From Cylindrospermum stagnale PCC 7417 (GTDB lineage: Bacteria > Cyanobacteriota > Cyanobacteriia > Cyanobacteriales > Nostocaceae), in contig NC_019757.1 of assembly GCF_000317535.1 (NCBI RefSeq), positions 5,545,501-5,609,500 of the forward strand: a stretch of 64,000 nucleotides of DNA. The letters run 5' to 3'. Below the pieces are notes generated by a model. It saw nothing but the letters and a program-made list of their open reading frames with translations, had not been told where the DNA came from and did no database searches. Of this stretch, positions 61,384-64,000 are shown piece after piece; the stretch's first letter is position 1, and every line of letters begins with the position of its first letter. A program made the position numbers and the translations under genes.

Positions 61384-62064
61384 TTACCGACAACGAATCG
61401 TTGCCTCTTGGGAATCCATAACTCGCAGCGTTACTTGTGGTTGCAAACCACGCCACTGTTCTCCATTAAACACACCTCCTTTATTTTCTAGTCCCACAGC
61501 TGCCATTTGCTCTGGTGTCGCACCAGCCGGACGCTGATAGCGATAGTTACCATGTGTTTCCGAACGAGAATATGCCTGAAGAGTCAAATAGCTTACTCTG
61601 GCAATGCAACTAGCTTGGTCTTCCCCTGGACGACGGTCCGAAGAAACAGGCTTGCCATCAGGGCCAAACCAAACACCACCCACTAAGTTATAACCCTGGT
61701 TAACAGGAACCTGAGTTCCTGGTTGCTGTTGAACCTGTTGTGGTGGGTAGTATGGTTGAACCTGTTGTGGCGGGTAGTACGGTTGAACCTGTTGTGGCGG
61801 GTAGTACGGTTGAACCTGTTGTGGCGGGTAGTACGGTTGAACCTGTTGTGGCTGTTGTTGCTGTGGCGATTGCGGACAGCCAAACGGCGTACATGCAGCC
61901 CCCATTGGTGCTTTAGGGCAACCAAATGGATTACATTCTGCAACACTAGATTGCGAACATCCGAAAGGATTACATTCTGCTAAGGCGGGTTTAGTTTCGA
62001 TGCCAATAGAAGTAGCAATCACTGAAGCTACGCCAACAAATACAACAGTCTTTAAAAGTTTCAT
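61384..62064 (-). CDS. Exported protein with CNPFGC and QQVQPYYPP repeats
   Basis: The 226-residue product has a signal peptide (MKLLKTVVFVGVASVIATSI, cleavage near ALA), three copies of a short cysteine motif (AECNPFGCSQS, AECNPFGCPKA and AACTPFGCPQS), and then four tandem copies of QQVQPYYPP, encoded by 27-base repeats between about 61735 and 61850. The C-terminal 90 residues are a conserved-looking domain with ASCIARVSYLTLQAYSRSETHGNY. The protein is probably secreted or envelope-associated; function unknown. Confidence 0.8.
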   Translation of the reverse strand: MKLLKTVVFVGVASVIATSIGIETKPALAECNPFGCSQSSVAECNPFGCPKAPMGAACTPFGCPQSPQQQQPQQVQPYYPPQQVQPYYPPQQVQPYYPPQQVQPYYPPQQVQQQPGTQVPVNQGYNLVGGVWFGPDGKPVSSDRRPGEDQASCIARVSYLTLQAYSRSETHGNYRYQRPAGATPEQMAAVGLENKGGVFNGEQWRGLQPQVTLRVMDSQEATIRCR

Positions 62065-62610
62065 ATATTTTATTGCTGCAAAAGAATAATCTGAATTCGT
62101 TGATTAGACAACACTTTAGCAGCTAAATACGATGCGTGACAACCTAAGGATTATTACTAAGGTTAAAGTTTTAATTAAGACATTTTGCTACAAACGAGCT
62201 GTTTATGAAGTTTGAATTAAGGCAAATAAGGCATAAATCAGCTGTTAGAGAGCTAATTTTCTCGTTGATATGCATAGCTGTGAGGCTTTCAGCCCACAAA
62301 AAGCGCAAGTGAAATCTGGAATAGGTGATGATCATTTACGTACCCTATTTCAGAAATCAGGTCTCTTTGCGTTATAAGTATTATCAAAACAAAAGCTAAA
62401 ATATCTGCTGTTAAATACGAAGCTGATTAAACAATTAAAAATTAAAAGTTAAAAAATAAATACCGAGCCATAAATCATACTTTCAAACGGGTCTGTAGCG
62501 TAAGACAACTTTAAGCACACCGTAGGATTTCTACTGCTAGGTATGAGGCTAAATCAAACAATAGCCACACCCCTAACAGCAGCAAAATTCTGTTTGTAAC
62601 TCAAACTAAG
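62065..62610. other. 546-base intergenic region without a recognised gene
   Basis: AT-rich sequence upstream of the repeat-protein gene and downstream of hemA. A 35-codon frame at 62205-62312 is too short and lacks supporting features. No clear array or palindrome was noted. Confidence 0.45.
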
Positions 62611-63897
62611 TCAGCTAAACTGTTCCTCTGCATCTAAGTTAAACAACATTTGCAAAGTCTGCATACAGCGTCTTCTCGCTTCCACATCCTGTTGCGCTCG
62701 TAATTGCACCATCGGATCATGTAAAATTTTATTCACAATACCCCGTGTAAGCGCTTCGATAATTTCTTGGTGTTTCTCGCCAAATTCCGAACCTAAGCGC
62801 GACAAAGCTTTTTCTAGTTCTTGTTCGCGGATAGTTTCGACTTTATTTCGCAGACAGCTGATGGTAGAAACAGTTTCTAGACTACGCCACCAAATATCAA
62901 AAGCTTCCACTTCTTCATCTAAAATTTTCTCGGCTTCTAATGCCATTTTCCGACGACTTTCGTAGTTTTGCGCGACTACAGCCTTCAAATCATCTACATT
63001 AAACGCCTGCACATTTGCCAAATCATTCACATCTGCATCGACATTACGCGGCACAGAAATATCAAATAACATTAGAGATTGCTGTGGTTCTAAAACAGTT
63101 TCTAACTTGGCGCGGTCAAGTATAGGTTCTGTAGCTGAAGTACTGGTAAACACCAAATCACTTTCGGCAATTACAGTCATCATTTCCGACAGCAGATGGA
63201 TTTGAATCGGTTGATCTGGAAACAATTTTGTTAATTCTGCCGCTCGTTCACGAGAGCGATTGACGATGCTAATTTGCCCAGCACCTTTAGAAATCAGGTG
63301 TTGCACCAGCAGCCGGGACATTTTACCCGCACCGAGAATTGCCACACGGTAAGCAGCTAAATTTTTGACTTTCATCTGGGCTAATTCCACAGCCGCCGAA
63401 CTGATGGAAACTGCACCGGTGCCAATACTGGTTTCGGTGCGAACCCGCTTACCAGCTGTCAGCGCTTGTTTAAATAATCGATTTAGGATTGTTTTTATAC
63501 CGCTGTATTGCTGCCCCAGTTTATGAGTATTTTTCACTTGAGCCAAAATTTGACCTTCGCCGAGTACAAGGCTATCTAACCCAGCCGCTACCCGCATCAT
63601 GTGCATCACGGCATCATCATGGAGTAATGTAAACAGGTGTTGTCGCAAAGGTACCACTGGTAATTTGCTGTATTCAGCTAGAAACTGAATTACTTCTCTC
63701 ACACCTTGGTTAGCTTCACTGGTAACGATGTAAATCTCCAAACGGTTACAAGTGCTAAGTACTGCGACTTCCTCAATATGGGAGCAGCTGACGAGTTGTG
63801 CGATCGCACTTTCAGTCTGTGTTTCTGGAATACTCAGCTTTTCCCTGATTTCTACTGGGGCTGTTTTATGGCTTAACCCCACCACTGCAATATTCAT
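62611..63897 (-). CDS. hemA: Glutamyl-tRNA reductase HemA
   Basis: HemA reduces glutamyl-tRNA to glutamate-1-semialdehyde, the first committed step to tetrapyrroles (chlorophyll, heme, bilins, B12). The 428-residue product has [20 protein letters not shown], the catalytic cysteine in [13 protein letters not shown], the [17 protein letters not shown] loop, the nucleotide-binding [17 protein letters not shown] and [13 protein letters not shown], and the C-terminal dimerisation helix. Length is normal. The ATG at 63897 is preceded by a heptamer array. Confidence 0.97.
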   Translation of the reverse strand: MNIAVVGLSHKTAPVEIREKLSIPETQTESAIAQLVSCSHIEEVAVLSTCNRLEIYIVTSEANQGVREVIQFLAEYSKLPVVPLRQHLFTLLHDDAVMHMMRVAAGLDSLVLGEGQILAQVKNTHKLGQQYSGIKTILNRLFKQALTAGKRVRTETSIGTGAVSISSAAVELAQMKVKNLAAYRVAILGAGKMSRLLVQHLISKGAGQISIVNRSRERAAELTKLFPDQPIQIHLLSEMMTVIAESDLVFTSTSATEPILDRAKLETVLEPQQSLMLFDISVPRNVDADVNDLANVQAFNVDDLKAVVAQNYESRRKMALEAEKILDEEVEAFDIWWRSLETVSTISCLRNKVETIREQELEKALSRLGSEFGEKHQEIIEALTRGIVNKILHDPMVQLRAQQDVEARRRCMQTLQMLFNLDAEEQFS

Positions 63898-63904
63898 TTC
63901 TTAA

Positions 63905-63985
63905 ATTGGTAATGGTTAATGGTTAATGATCATTAGTCATTAGTCACAACTGAACTAATGACTAATGACTAATGACTAATGACTA
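63905..63985. repeat. Heptamer arrays upstream of hemA
   Basis: A few GGTTAAT units, then CATTAGT and, on the other side of a short spacer, about five TAATGAC heptamers. The arrays begin eight bases beyond the hemA start codon, in its upstream region. Confidence 0.85.
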
Positions 63986-64000
63986 CCGACTAAATTACTA

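Noticed and set aside
61683-61983. Three further frames over the repeat region of the exported protein
   Set aside because: They are other-frame readings of the 27-base repeat; only the frame with a signal peptide and a non-repetitive C-terminal domain looks real.
62205-62312. 35-residue frame upstream of the repeat-protein gene
   Set aside because: Too short, no ribosome-binding site and no conserved motif.
1-64000. tRNA or rRNA genes
   Set aside because: All gaps above about 100 bases were read for cloverleaf-like GTTCGAATC and similar T-loop motifs on both strands and none was convincing.
1-64000. Intact insertion sequences or prophage
   Set aside because: No transposase, integrase or phage structural gene is present; the Uma2 and Rpn-type genes are not by themselves evidence of a mobile element.

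Overview
The window comes from a filamentous, probably heterocyst-forming cyanobacterium (Nostocales-like). Genes for oxygenic photosynthesis are present (psaE, psb28, ndhO, vipp1, a fibrillin-family protein, and menB/menD for phylloquinone). The palindrome GCGATCGC (HIP1) recurs throughout. Intergenic DNA is full of heptanucleotide tandem arrays (TAATGAC/CAATGAC, ATTACCA, CACCCAT) and palindromic dispersed repeats typical of Nostoc relatives. No rRNA, tRNA, CRISPR array or intact insertion sequence was found.

Layout. 1-2.8 kb: end of mreC, then mreD and ribD. 3.3-6.3 kb: an accessory pair, a methyltransferase of the DNA-phosphorothioation-associated type with a duplicated flanking domain and, facing it, an M15-peptidase-like protein. 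6.5-12.5 kb: folB, menD and menB, interrupted by a patch of decay and small accessory genes (frameshifted GNAT-like gene, a relic of an Rpn/DUF2887-type gene, an orphan XRE antitoxin and the intact DUF2887-type gene). 12.7-23 kb: DciA-like protein, SPOR-like membrane protein, pspA and vipp1, thioredoxin, aminotransferase, Uma2 protein, PEP-CTERM protein and uvrC. 23.8-33 kb: a 59-residue zinc-ribbon protein, rlmN, a signalling cluster (amino-acid-permease/histidine-kinase fusion, H-NOX gas sensor and H-NOX-associated histidine kinase), a MIF-like protein, cobM and lgt. 33-49.5 kb: coaD, a coiled-coil protein, a second Uma2 protein, the tldD/pmbA pair, cysS, a CobW-type GTPase, dtd, psb28, a moaB-like gene, mraY, a fibrillin-family gene, psaE, mutM, ndhO and mdh. 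49.6-56.6 kb: a repeat-rich accessory stretch with a three-gene operon (winged-helix protein, P-loop ATPase, PD-(D/E)XK nuclease) and a tandemly duplicated small gene upstream of an aspartic-protease gene. 57-64 kb: pgi, a RelE-type toxin-antitoxin pair, two genes of a branched-chain/neutral amino-acid ABC transporter, a repeat-rich secreted protein and hemA.

The strongest candidates for an undescribed system are the ATPase/nuclease operon at 51.4-55.5 kb, which looks like a nucleic-acid-targeting (possibly anti-phage) module, and the sensory cluster at 25.2-30.4 kb, where a nitric-oxide/oxygen sensor gene sits between two closely related kinases, one of them fused to a 12-helix permease. A third theme is repeat DNA entering genes: heptamer arrays lie in frame inside menD and an aminotransferase gene and supply the stop codon of rlmN, and an octapeptide-coding repeat lies inside the moaB-like gene.
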